A stretch of DNA of 16,118 nt from Methanobacteriota archaeon (GTDB lineage: Archaea; Thermoplasmatota; Poseidoniia; Poseidoniales; Poseidoniaceae). A program made the translations under genes and the position numbers. The stretch covers positions 1 through 16,118 of the forward strand of contig PAEE01000030.1 in NCBI GenBank assembly GCA_002701145.1, given 5' to 3'. Positions 7,193 to 14,303 of this stretch are shown here, one piece after another (the first letter of the stretch is position 1; each line of letters opens with the position of its first letter). The notes under the pieces are model-generated. The model was not told where the DNA came from. It worked only from the letters and a program-made list of their open reading frames with translations, and did not search any database.

Positions 7193-7818
7193 ACACGCCA
7201 TGGATGGATATGACTGTAAGAGATTTCCAAGCTGCTTTAGCATCATCTTCACCCACTCCCGGTGGAGGTACTGCTGCAGCAATAGCATTAGGGCAAGCAT
7301 CAGCGTTGACAATAATGGTCTGTGACCTTACTATGGGTAAGGAGAAGTGGCAAGACGGTTGGTCAATTGCAGAAACTGCGCTTCAATCATCTGTGCGAAT
7401 AATGACTCGCGCAGGTGAATTAGCAGACGAAGATAGTGATGCTTTTGACGGTGTAATGGCTTCATTTAAACTTCCGAAGGATAGTGATGAAGAAAAACAA
7501 GCAAGACGTAATGCGATTCGTAATGCCACACTAGGAGCTACTGAAGTGCCTCACGAGACGGCGAAATTGGCTCTTGAATTACTGAGGCATCTGCCAGAAT
7601 TAGCTGCAAAGGGTAATGCAAATGCAGTTTCTGATGTAGGGGTTGCCGGATTATTAGCAAGTGCTGCATGTAAAGGTGCTTTATTCAATGTCGACATCAA
7701 CATCGGAAGTTTACCAGATGACATGGCAGTTGAAATAAGAACATCAGCGCCTGAAATCCTCGAAGAATCTCGAATACTATCTCGTAAAATTATGGATTTA
7801 GTAAAAGAAAGAATTTGA
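7189..7818 (+). CDS. fchA: Formimidoyltetrahydrofolate cyclodeaminase
   Basis: Converts 5-formimino-THF to 5,10-methenyl-THF with release of ammonia (EC 4.3.1.4), the step after the transferase encoded just upstream. The 209-residue size matches stand-alone FchA proteins. The N-terminal phosphate/folate-binding stretch SSPTPGGGTAAA is at about 20-31, the acidic EDSDAFDGVMASFKLPK segment at about 81-97, and KGNANAVSDVGVAGLLA at about 131-147 is the family signature. Mostly helical and cytoplasmic. ATG 7189 overlaps the ftcD stop by 4 nt. The TGA at 7816-7818 directly abuts the metG stop on the other strand. Together the pair would feed one-carbon units to the folate pool. Confidence 0.93.
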   Translation: MNTPWMDMTVRDFQAALASSSPTPGGGTAAAIALGQASALTIMVCDLTMGKEKWQDGWSIAETALQSSVRIMTRAGELADEDSDAFDGVMASFKLPKDSDEEKQARRNAIRNATLGATEVPHETAKLALELLRHLPELAAKGNANAVSDVGVAGLLASAACKGALFNVDINIGSLPDDMAVEIRTSAPEILEESRILSRKIMDLVKERI

Positions 7819-10044
7819 TTATCTCACTTCAGAACCAGGAGATATATCTCCATCGATTGTGACTAGTTTCACACCACCATTGCCATCATCTGCAGCTAAC
7901 ATCATACCCTCGCTCATCACACCACGTAGTTTACGCGGTTTCAGGTTTGCAACAAATACTACAGATTTACCAACCATTTGTTCAGCAGTGTAATACTCCT
8001 TCAGCCCTGCACAAATAGTTCTACCTTCTTCGCTCCCATCATCGATTGATACAACGAACAATTTGTCAGCATTATCGTGGTCAGTAACTTCAGTTATTTT
8101 TCCTACTCTTAACTCGACTTCCATGAAAGTCTCAAAGTCTAGATGTGTTGTTCCTTCAGGCATTTTACGTTCCTCCTTCTTTGTCTTTTTACCACCCTTC
8201 ACTCCATGCGTAGGGTCATTTGAATCGTTACTTTCTGTCGCTAAAGATTCCTCTTGAGCTAAGATCTCTTCCAGATCGAGTCTTTGGAATAATGGTTCAG
8301 GACTACTGATGGATGCTTTGAAATCGACATTCCAATCAATCGCTGAATCCCATGATGCAAGTGAAACATCGCCCTCTTCACCAAGCGCATCCCACAATCT
8401 TTGAGCACTAAATGGTAAGAATGGTTGAGTCATTATGGCTAAGAAGCGAGAAACTCTCCAACCGAAAGAAAGTCTCGCCATGGATTCTTCTGCGCCTTCA
8501 CCATCTAAATCTTTCAAAAACTTCCATGGCGTTGCAGCCTGAAGCATTTGGTTACCCAACTGGGAGGCGCTCATTACTCCCCTTAGCGCTTCTTTGAAAC
8601 GATGCCTCTCTAGGCTGGTAGTGACTTGACTGTGTATCGCTTCTAGTTTGGCCATTTGCTCTGAACAGTAGTCTAAATTTTCAAAGGTTGATAATTTCCT
8701 ACTCTCTGGTAATCTTTCAGACAGAGTTAGTACCCTGTGTACAAAATTACCGTAAGCAGCTATCAATTCTGAATTTATTTTCTCGACGAAATCTGGCCAA
8801 TTAAAATCTGTATCATGATTTTCAGGCATATTGATTGACAAATAATATCTGAGAGTATCTGGGTCGAAACGTTCCAAAAACGATGGCAACCATACTGCAT
8901 GCTTCCTTGACTTAGAGAATTGTCCTCCAGCAAGCATAAGATATTCCATTGCGGGTACATTCTCTGCTAGATTCAAATCTCCAGGCCCTGGTAAGGAAGG
9001 TGGAGTTTGTGCATCCAAACCTTTTGCTGCATGATTAATTCCCATTATTAGGGAAGGCCAAATTACTGTGTGAAATGGAATATTGTCCTTACCCAAGAAA
9101 TAGAGGTGGCGGGGCTTTACACCATCATCTGATATTTTCCACCATTTCTCCCAGTCATCAATTCCTGCATGACGCTTCGACCAAAGTTTGGCACATGAAT
9201 AGTATCCTTGTACGGCTTCAAACCACACATAAATGCATTTTCCATCCCATTCATTGCCCTCTAATGGCAAAGGAATACCCCATTCAAGGTCTCTAGTAAC
9301 TGCTCTCGGTCTAAGTCCCATATCCAGCCATTGCTTTGTCATTGCACGAACATTGGATTTCCACACACTATCTCTGTCCTTGGCATGGAGTTCAAGTTGT
9401 TCTTGGAATAAGTCAAGTCGATAGAAAAAGTGTTCTGTATCGCGTATTTCTATTTGACATTCAGGATTCATTTTGGATCTTGGGTTTTGAAGTTCTGTCG
9501 CTTCATATGTAACTCCACATTCATCACACTGGTCGCCGCGTGCGTCAGTTGCGCCGCAATTCGGGCAGTCACCTTCGACATACCTATCGGGTAAAAATCG
9601 ACCACCATCTTCTCTAATTTCGTAATACTGTTGCATAACCTTTCTTTCAAATAAACCAGCATTTAGTAATGAGACGAAATTTTCTGATACGATTTCATGA
9701 TGTTCGGGGTCACTGGTCCTATTGAATAATGACCCACCGTAATCTGAACCTCGTGGGTCAATATGTGGCTCCCAACTACAACCAAGGTCGAGTAATGCTT
9801 TGGAATTTATAGAATGATATTTGTCAACAATATCCTGTGGATTTACACCTTGAGTTTCAGCAGCTACAGTAATTGGTGTTCCATGCTCATCAGAACCAGA
9901 TACCATGAGCACCTTGTTTCCCTTTGAACGCTCGAATCTTGCTTGAATATCAGGAGGTAAGTAACAGCCAGCAACGTGACCTAAATGTAGCGGTCCGTTA
10001 GCGTATGGCCAGGCAACACAAACAAGGACATGCTCACCGCTCAC
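7819..10044 (-). CDS. metG: Methionyl-tRNA synthetase with fused C-terminal OB domain
   Basis: Charges tRNA-Met with methionine in the cytoplasm. Class I signatures are present: HLGH (HIGH) in PYANGPLHLGHVAGC near residues 20-23, and FSKS in GGQFSKSRKHAVW near 376-379 as the KMSKS loop. The zinc knuckle CPNC-x9-CDEC is at about 160-176. The anticodon-binding helical region follows. A Lys-rich linker (about 615-630) leads to a Trbp111/EMAPII-like tRNA-binding OB domain of about 105 residues (LDFETFMEVELRVGKI to the end), which in some archaea is a separate protein. The start is uncertain between two GTG codons, at 10053 and 10044; AGGTGA at 10050-10055 sits 5 nt before the second, so I chose 10044 (741 residues). 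It is divergent from the CNNM-type gene across 96 nt and convergent with fchA. Confidence 0.95.
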   Translation of the reverse strand: MSGEHVLVCVAWPYANGPLHLGHVAGCYLPPDIQARFERSKGNKVLMVSGSDEHGTPITVAAETQGVNPQDIVDKYHSINSKALLDLGCSWEPHIDPRGSDYGGSLFNRTSDPEHHEIVSENFVSLLNAGLFERKVMQQYYEIREDGGRFLPDRYVEGDCPNCGATDARGDQCDECGVTYEATELQNPRSKMNPECQIEIRDTEHFFYRLDLFQEQLELHAKDRDSVWKSNVRAMTKQWLDMGLRPRAVTRDLEWGIPLPLEGNEWDGKCIYVWFEAVQGYYSCAKLWSKRHAGIDDWEKWWKISDDGVKPRHLYFLGKDNIPFHTVIWPSLIMGINHAAKGLDAQTPPSLPGPGDLNLAENVPAMEYLMLAGGQFSKSRKHAVWLPSFLERFDPDTLRYYLSINMPENHDTDFNWPDFVEKINSELIAAYGNFVHRVLTLSERLPESRKLSTFENLDYCSEQMAKLEAIHSQVTTSLERHRFKEALRGVMSASQLGNQMLQAATPWKFLKDLDGEGAEESMARLSFGWRVSRFLAIMTQPFLPFSAQRLWDALGEEGDVSLASWDSAIDWNVDFKASISSPEPLFQRLDLEEILAQEESLATESNDSNDPTHGVKGGKKTKKEERKMPEGTTHLDFETFMEVELRVGKITEVTDHDNADKLFVVSIDDGSEEGRTICAGLKEYYTAEQMVGKSVVFVANLKPRKLRGVMSEGMMLAADDGNGGVKLVTIDGDISPGSEVR

Positions 10045-10049
10045 ATGTG

Positions 10050-10055
10050 TCACCT
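10050..10055 (-). promoter_or_regulatory. Shine-Dalgarno that favours the inner GTG start of metG
   Basis: On the minus strand AGGTGA is followed by 5 nt and then GTG at 10044. The alternative GTG at 10053 lies inside this motif and has no upstream Shine-Dalgarno of its own, so it would need leaderless initiation. Confidence 0.5.
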
Positions 10056-10140
10056 AACCCGTCGAATAGACGGAACTACATGAGTACTATGTAAGAAATT
10101 ACTTTGGTAACCCTCAAGAACTTGGAACTCGCCACCTCAA
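10056..10140. promoter_or_regulatory. Divergent intergenic region, metG / CNNM-type gene
   Basis: Both flanking genes read outward, so promoters for both are expected here. I see no clear TATA box. The stretch ACATGAGTACTATGT at 10078-10092 has outer arms ACAT and ATGT around an AGTACT palindrome, offset by one base, and could be a weak operator or chance. No tRNA-like fold or strong Shine-Dalgarno for the plus-strand gene is present. Confidence 0.3.
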
Positions 10141-11211
10141 ATGGGCCGATTGGCCGAGGATTCGTCGAACCTTATGGCAGACTACACAATGCTCATCATT
10201 TATTCCTCAGTCGCTTTGGGGGTTTCTTTCTTATGTTCAATGCTAGAAGCAGTGCTTCTATCCATGTCACTATCCCACGTTAGCGTCATCAATAAGGCGG
10301 GTGACAAGAACGGTAGAAGATGGGCTCGATTAAAGGAAGACGACTCTGTTAAACCGCTAACTGCTATACTTACATTGAATACAATTGCTCACACCATGGG
10401 AGCAGCAGGTGTTGGTGCAGAGGTTTCTAGAATCTGGGGGGACGACCAGTTGACGATAGCCTCGATCATCCTAACACTAGCAGTATTATTCCTGTCAGAG
10501 ATTATTCCAAAGACGTTGGGTTCTGCATACTGGAGATTCCTTTCTGGACCATCCGGTATTGTATTATCCGGTATGACGAAATTATTAACTCCGTTTTTCG
10601 TCCCTCTCCTGTGGTTCAAACGCCTTCTTCCTAAAGCGGAAACAGCCCTCGTAACCCGTGATGAGTTACATGCATTGGCAGATATCGGTGAAGAAGAGGG
10701 TGAGCTTGATGAAGATGAAGAAGCAGTAATACACAATCTGCTCGCATTAAGAGAGATTCCTGTGAAGGACGTAATGACACCAAGAACTGTAACGCTAACA
10801 TTCGACCACGATTGGACGATAAGACAAGTTCTAGATGAAACAAAAATACTCAGGTTTGGTAGAATGCCAGTTTACGCGGAATCGGTAGATTCACTATCTG
10901 GCTTCGTACTTCGTTCAGACATACTAATGGCAGCATCAAGAGACGAATGGGATACTATCCTGTTTGATTTGAAAAAGCCATTACTCACAATCAGAATGGA
11001 TGAAAGTGTAGACTTAGCATTAGACCGCTTCCTTGAATCGAAGGTACAGATATTGGCTGTACTGGATGAATTCGGTGGTACTGCTGGAATTATAACGATG
11101 GAAGATGTAATCGAGACACTACTTGGTGAAGAGATTGTTGATGAGTTAGATGAGCATGAAGATATGCGCGAGTTAGCACGGGAACAGGCTATTGTAAACG
11201 AAGAAGAATGA
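10141..11211 (+). CDS. CNNM/CorC-type membrane protein (DUF21 plus CBS pair)
   Basis: Member of the CNNM/CorC (HlyC/CorC) family, associated with Mg2+ or other cation transport or efflux. The DUF21 transmembrane domain spans about 18-165, with helices near 17-41, 72-90, 104-123 and 136-158 and the family block SEIIPKTLGSAYW at 119-131. A cytoplasmic CBS pair follows: VMTPRTVTL at 211-219 begins CBS1, and DEFGGTAGIITMEDVIETLLGEEI at 309-332 closes CBS2, as expected for nucleotide-sensing Bateman modules. The C-terminal CorC/HlyC domain found in many bacterial members is missing; the protein ends about 20 residues after CBS2 in an acidic tail. ATG 10141 lacks a Shine-Dalgarno; ATG at 10174 (residue 12) is a reasonable alternative start just before the first helix. 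The substrate cannot be read from sequence. The gene is convergent with the hydrolase gene, with abutting stop codons. Confidence 0.9.
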   Translation: MGRLAEDSSNLMADYTMLIIYSSVALGVSFLCSMLEAVLLSMSLSHVSVINKAGDKNGRRWARLKEDDSVKPLTAILTLNTIAHTMGAAGVGAEVSRIWGDDQLTIASIILTLAVLFLSEIIPKTLGSAYWRFLSGPSGIVLSGMTKLLTPFFVPLLWFKRLLPKAETALVTRDELHALADIGEEEGELDEDEEAVIHNLLALREIPVKDVMTPRTVTLTFDHDWTIRQVLDETKILRFGRMPVYAESVDSLSGFVLRSDILMAASRDEWDTILFDLKKPLLTIRMDESVDLALDRFLESKVQILAVLDEFGGTAGIITMEDVIETLLGEEIVDELDEHEDMRELAREQAIVNEEE

Positions 11212-12147
11212 TCAAAGTATCATTTCATCGATCCACAGTCTGATTAAATCATCTCTTTCTTCATTGATTTTATTTTTTGAGTGAGTTAGGCTTTCTATTA
11301 GATGAGGGTGTAAATCTATATCCTGCTCCATTAACAAATCGTAATGATATCGTCCAAGTCTGGAATCGTTTGCAGATTGCAACAATAGTGTAGGGACAAT
11401 GGGCAGACCCCATTTTGGTATGTCTATATCACTCCAAACGAGCCCGCCTACCTCAGGGTGAATTCTATTGAACCCTTTAACAGCCCATCTTTTTAGCAAG
11501 GGCATCATAAATGAAATTCGAGATGCCATCTGTTCCAGTATTGGAGAATATGCAACCATTGGAGATTCAAGCATAATAGTTGAACAATTATCTTTCCACC
11601 ATCCTGTGTGTCGTTCATTTTGCAAACCTAAGCAGATAAATGCGCCAAGGCTATGTCCGAAAAAGTGTACTTTGTCCACTTTAGCCCTATCTATGGATTC
11701 CAAGATTATCTTAACATCTTGGATGACTTTTCCAGCTGTCCATTCATCTGTGTCTGGCGCCATTCCATGGCCCCGCATGTCAATTGCTAGAGTGTGTAGG
11801 CCTTTAGAGCGGAATATATTCATCCTATCTACAAATTTCTCTGATGAAGATTGCCATCCGTGAATAAAAACAACAAGATCTGTTTTTACCTCTTGAAGAT
11901 TAATAAATCCATAAACATCAACACCGCCATTAGATGCAGAGATTATATCCCAGCCTGGGTCTGAAAAGGGTAGACTTCTTTTCGTGGGGCCTGAAAATAT
12001 TACCCTTAGCAATAATTGATGAATAATTATCAGCGATGTTACAATTGCAATGAATATACCATAGGGTAAGAATACAATTGTAATTCCTGTAAGAATTAGA
12101 AGTGACAGTATAGCCTTGCCACCCCATGTCGCCTGACGGCGGGGCAT
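11212..12147 (-). CDS. Membrane-anchored alpha/beta hydrolase
   Basis: Alpha/beta-hydrolase-fold protein of 311 residues; the reaction is unknown. One long hydrophobic region at about 11-50 gives one or two N-terminal membrane segments after a basic start (MPRRQ). The hydrolase core follows: HGWQSSSEKF at 96-105 supplies the oxyanion-hole region, IDMRGHGMAPDTDEW at 122-136 resembles serine-hydrolase loops, GHSLGA at 164-169 gives nucleophile Ser166, and SANDSRLG and SLTHS provide the probable acid Asp261 and base His289. The set matches lysophospholipase/esterase-like members. ATG 12147 has GAGGA 6 nt upstream (12154-12158) inside the end of the preceding gene; a TTG at 12153 is the less likely alternative. 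Only 2 nt separate the start from the upstream stop, so translation is probably coupled to the RDD-like protein. Confidence 0.85.
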   Translation of the reverse strand: MPRRQATWGGKAILSLLILTGITIVFLPYGIFIAIVTSLIIIHQLLLRVIFSGPTKRSLPFSDPGWDIISASNGGVDVYGFINLQEVKTDLVVFIHGWQSSSEKFVDRMNIFRSKGLHTLAIDMRGHGMAPDTDEWTAGKVIQDVKIILESIDRAKVDKVHFFGHSLGAFICLGLQNERHTGWWKDNCSTIMLESPMVAYSPILEQMASRISFMMPLLKRWAVKGFNRIHPEVGGLVWSDIDIPKWGLPIVPTLLLQSANDSRLGRYHYDLLMEQDIDLHPHLIESLTHSKNKINEERDDLIRLWIDEMIL

Positions 12148-12149
12148 AA

Positions 12150-13046
12150 TCAATCCTCAGAAACTTCAGCATCTTCCGCTTCCGCTTCTTTTGCATCATT
12201 TGCTTCAGCTGCAGCCTTTGCTCTATCTTCGGCTTTCTTTACAGCCTTCTCTTGTCGAGACGCTTGCTTCTCTTGCCACTTGTCACCAAAGTCACCCAAA
12301 GATTCGAATCTTGCCAGCCATCCAGTTTCAGTTCCTGTTGCTACGTGGTTAACCAAATAAGCACTAAATGCTAGGTCAAATATACCTTGAGAGTAATCTG
12401 AGTTCTTCTTCAAGAAGAAGTTTACAATCCATAAAACAATCATAACTATTCCAATAACGAAGGGTACCATTCCGCTGCCAGAAATGTCTTGGAAATAAAC
12501 GAACATTAGGATCATACCAATTAGGCCCATAAATCCTAAGCTGTTGTTCAAAACAGCATGAGCAGGGAAAGGTTTGGACCCAGAGGAATTGATATATTTC
12601 GATCGTGAAACGAATTCACCGATATTTCTTCCAGTCCATATAGGTAGGACCAACCAATTAAGAACTATCATCAAAAATGCCCCAGCCCAACCCCATGTCA
12701 GGTCAGAATCTGCTCCTGTAGAGAGGATGGAGAGTAGACCGATAGCAACACCAAAGTTCCATGCGAAGTTTATCAGCCATCCAATATACCTTGGCATCTT
12801 ACCGGTTAGTTCGTATCCTTCAGGTAGTCCACTTGGCCGAATGCGCTTTTCACCCTCTGGCTTTGCAGCCTTAGCAGCCTTTGCAGCTTTTGCAGGCTTT
12901 GCAGCCTTCTTTGGCTGTGCTTTCTTTGCCACAGCCTTCTTTGGTTGTGCTTTCTTTGCCACAGCCTTCTTTGGTTGTGCTTTCTTTGCTACAGCTTTTG
13001 CTGGTTTTTCATCATCAAGATTGTCAACTTTGTCAAGTAATCCCAT
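12150..13046 (-). CDS. RDD-like membrane protein with Lys/Ala/Pro-rich N-terminal tail
   Basis: Integral membrane protein of 298 residues, function unknown. Residues about 15-63 form a low-complexity basic tail made of three copies of the 10-residue unit KAVAKKAQPK plus an Ala-Lys run, similar in composition to histone H1-like tails. Four hydrophobic segments follow, near 87-108, 117-137, 170-185 and 192-212. VLPIWTGRNIGEFVSRSKYI at about 133-152 resembles the WtGrTpGk motif of RDD-family proteins, but the match is weak. The C-terminal about 45 residues are a charged Lys/Glu/Ala-rich helix. With an even number of segments both charged tails should face the cytoplasm. ATG 13046 (MGLLDKVDNL) has AGGTGAG 4 nt upstream, overlapping the stop of the proline-rich gene; a GTG at 13055 is rejected. 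It is flanked by the proline-rich and hydrolase genes with gaps of 10 and 2 nt, suggesting a common transcript. Confidence 0.75.
   Translation of the reverse strand: MGLLDKVDNLDDEKPAKAVAKKAQPKKAVAKKAQPKKAVAKKAQPKKAAKPAKAAKAAKAAKPEGEKRIRPSGLPEGYELTGKMPRYIGWLINFAWNFGVAIGLLSILSTGADSDLTWGWAGAFLMIVLNWLVLPIWTGRNIGEFVSRSKYINSSGSKPFPAHAVLNNSLGFMGLIGMILMFVYFQDISGSGMVPFVIGIVMIVLWIVNFFLKKNSDYSQGIFDLAFSAYLVNHVATGTETGWLARFESLGDFGDKWQEKQASRQEKAVKKAEDRAKAAAEANDAKEAEAEDAEVSED
12901..12990 (-). repeat. 30-bp tandem repeat, three copies, inside the basic tail
   Basis: Three nearly identical 30-bp units run head to tail at 12901-12930, 12931-12960 and 12961-12990; they differ by only a few bases. Each encodes the ten-residue unit KAVAKKAQPK of the RDD-like protein, so a change in copy number keeps frame and lengthens or shortens the tail by ten residues. 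A partial, diverged unit continues on the 12991 side. Confidence 0.9.
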
Positions 13047-13056
13047 ATTTCTCACC

Positions 13057-14244
13057 TTAACTATACAATGCTCCGATTATCCGATATATTTCGAAATCTT
13101 CAGACTCAGTGAATTCACTAACTGCTTCGTTTGGCATTCCGCCAAGTAATTTATCGACAATATTGAAGAATTCTGCTCTGTCTTCCTCATCGGCATCTTC
13201 TGGTGAAGATGCTACACTGCGATATATCTCAAATCCTTCCGATTGAGTGAACTCTGAAACTTTGTCGCCAGGGAGGTCGCCGAGTAAGTTATCAACGATG
13301 GATACGAATGTTGGGAAGTAGTCTTCTTCTTCCTCATCATCTTCGTCATCGTAGACTTCGGCCTCATATTCTTCTTCTTCCTCATCCTCTTCGTCGTCTT
13401 CAGATTCAGCCTGTATCAATTCATCCAGTTCTGCTTCTCCGGAAATAACCGCTTTGAGTAATTTCCTTTCTGACATCAAGGCTTCAAGAGAAGGTCGTAA
13501 CTCACGTAGTAGTTCACGGTCACCGTCTTCTTTAGCCGATTGATATTCAGGTTTTAGTCTTCTCAATTCATCTTCAACAGTCTTCAGTTGAGTATTCAGT
13601 TCCACCAAAGTATCAGCGTCTAAATGGCCTTCCTCTTCTTCTTCGACATTGAGTAATTGGACGGTAGGTGAATCACGAATTTCAGCGATTTTATCATCGC
13701 GTTCATCCTTTCGCATGACGATGATGTCTCTATCTAGTTCATGACCAAAACGATCGGAGTACCTATCAAGCAAACTGCCGATTTCACCTTGACTTATTCT
13801 GTCAATGTGACCATATACCTGCTGTAGTGGTTTTCCGCTTTTCTTGGCATATAGGCCAGAATAAGATTTGGACTCTGGTTCTTCAACGACTACTGGGGCA
13901 ACTGGTGCAGCAGGAGGTAGCGCTTCTATCGCCGGCAAAGGTGCAGCAACTGCTGGTGGAGCAGCTACTGGTGCAGGACTTGATGCTGGAGTTGACACAG
14001 GTGGTGGAGTAGTAGGTGACGAAGGCGCCATAGGTGGCGCTGGTGCAACAGGGGCTGCAGCTGCAGGCATAGGAGGTAGAGGCATTCCAGGTGCAGGAGG
14101 CAGTGGCATACCCGGCGCAGGCGGCAATGGTAAGCCAGGTGCTGGTGGCATTGGCATGCCCGGAGGTGGCGGCATTGGCATCGACGGAAGCCCCGGTGGA
14201 GGAGGTAAATTATCGCCTTGCTTTTTCTTCTTACCCAGTCCCAT
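13057..14244 (-). CDS. Proline-rich, coiled-coil, acidic protein with duplicated C-terminal module
   Basis: Cytoplasmic protein of 395 residues that I do not recognise. After a basic start (GLGKKKK), residues 14-60 are runs of PPxPGMPxP, followed by a Pro/Ala/Ser/Thr-rich disordered stretch to about 118. Residues about 150-275 are charged and predicted helical, with a likely coiled coil at 205-265. Residues about 279-308 are almost pure Glu/Asp. The C-terminus holds two copies of a roughly 32-residue module: FVSIVDNLLGDLPGDKVSEF... at 313-344 and FFNIVDKLLGGMPNEAVSEF... at 360-391, both ending SExFEIYR. The last residues, Ala-Leu-Tyr-Ser, fit the HbYX pattern of proteasome-docking ATPases. 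ATG 14244 has GAGGTG 6 nt upstream, deciding it over the upstream in-frame ATG at 14307. It lies between PriS and the RDD-like gene. A scaffold or adaptor role is a guess. Confidence 0.75.
   Translation of the reverse strand: MGLGKKKKQGDNLPPPPGLPSMPMPPPPGMPMPPAPGLPLPPAPGMPLPPAPGMPLPPMPAAAAPVAPAPPMAPSSPTTPPPVSTPASSPAPVAAPPAVAAPLPAIEALPPAAPVAPVVVEEPESKSYSGLYAKKSGKPLQQVYGHIDRISQGEIGSLLDRYSDRFGHELDRDIIVMRKDERDDKIAEIRDSPTVQLLNVEEEEEGHLDADTLVELNTQLKTVEDELRRLKPEYQSAKEDGDRELLRELRPSLEALMSERKLLKAVISGEAELDELIQAESEDDEEDEEEEEYEAEVYDDEDDEEEEDYFPTFVSIVDNLLGDLPGDKVSEFTQSEGFEIYRSVASSPEDADEEDRAEFFNIVDKLLGGMPNEAVSEFTESEDFEIYRIIGALYS
14065..14205 (-). repeat. Proline-rich coding repeat (PPAPGMPL-type units)
   Basis: The DNA encodes successive seven- to eight-residue units of the form PPAPGMPL or PPPPGMPM, about six in a row. 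On the plus strand it appears as GGTGCAGGAGGCAGTGGCATACC-like units read in 20-base steps or so. It is a degenerate protein-level repeat, not an intergenic repeat. Confidence 0.7.
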
Positions 14245-14265
14245 CGTGTGCACCTCATCCATAGT

Positions 14266-14281
14266 GGGCAGTAATCTGCCC
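14266..14281 (-). promoter_or_regulatory. Stem-loop in the leader of the proline-rich gene
   Basis: A perfect 6-bp inverted repeat, GGGCAG and CTGCCC with a 4-nt loop, lies 21 nt before the ATG at 14244 and about 10 nt before its Shine-Dalgarno. It is GC-rich against an AT-rich background. It may be an operator or an RNA hairpin in the 5' leader. No T-run follows on either strand, so it is not a classical intrinsic terminator. Confidence 0.45.
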
Positions 14282-14303
14282 TTGAACATTGCCATTGAAA
14301 GAG

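Noticed and set aside
10056..10140. tRNA or small RNA gene in the divergent gap
   Set aside because: No cloverleaf arms, T-loop consensus or CCA-like end could be traced; only a weak imperfect palindrome is present.
12901..12990. Possible CRISPR-like array (30-bp units)
   Set aside because: The units are directly adjacent with no unique spacers, keep an open reading frame and encode a Lys/Ala/Pro tail, so it is a coding tandem repeat.
12574..13149. Plus-strand 191-codon open frame with a Phe/Ala-rich repeat
   Set aside because: It mirrors the 30-bp Lys/Ala repeat of the membrane protein and spans two minus-strand genes and their junction; it has no recognisable motif.
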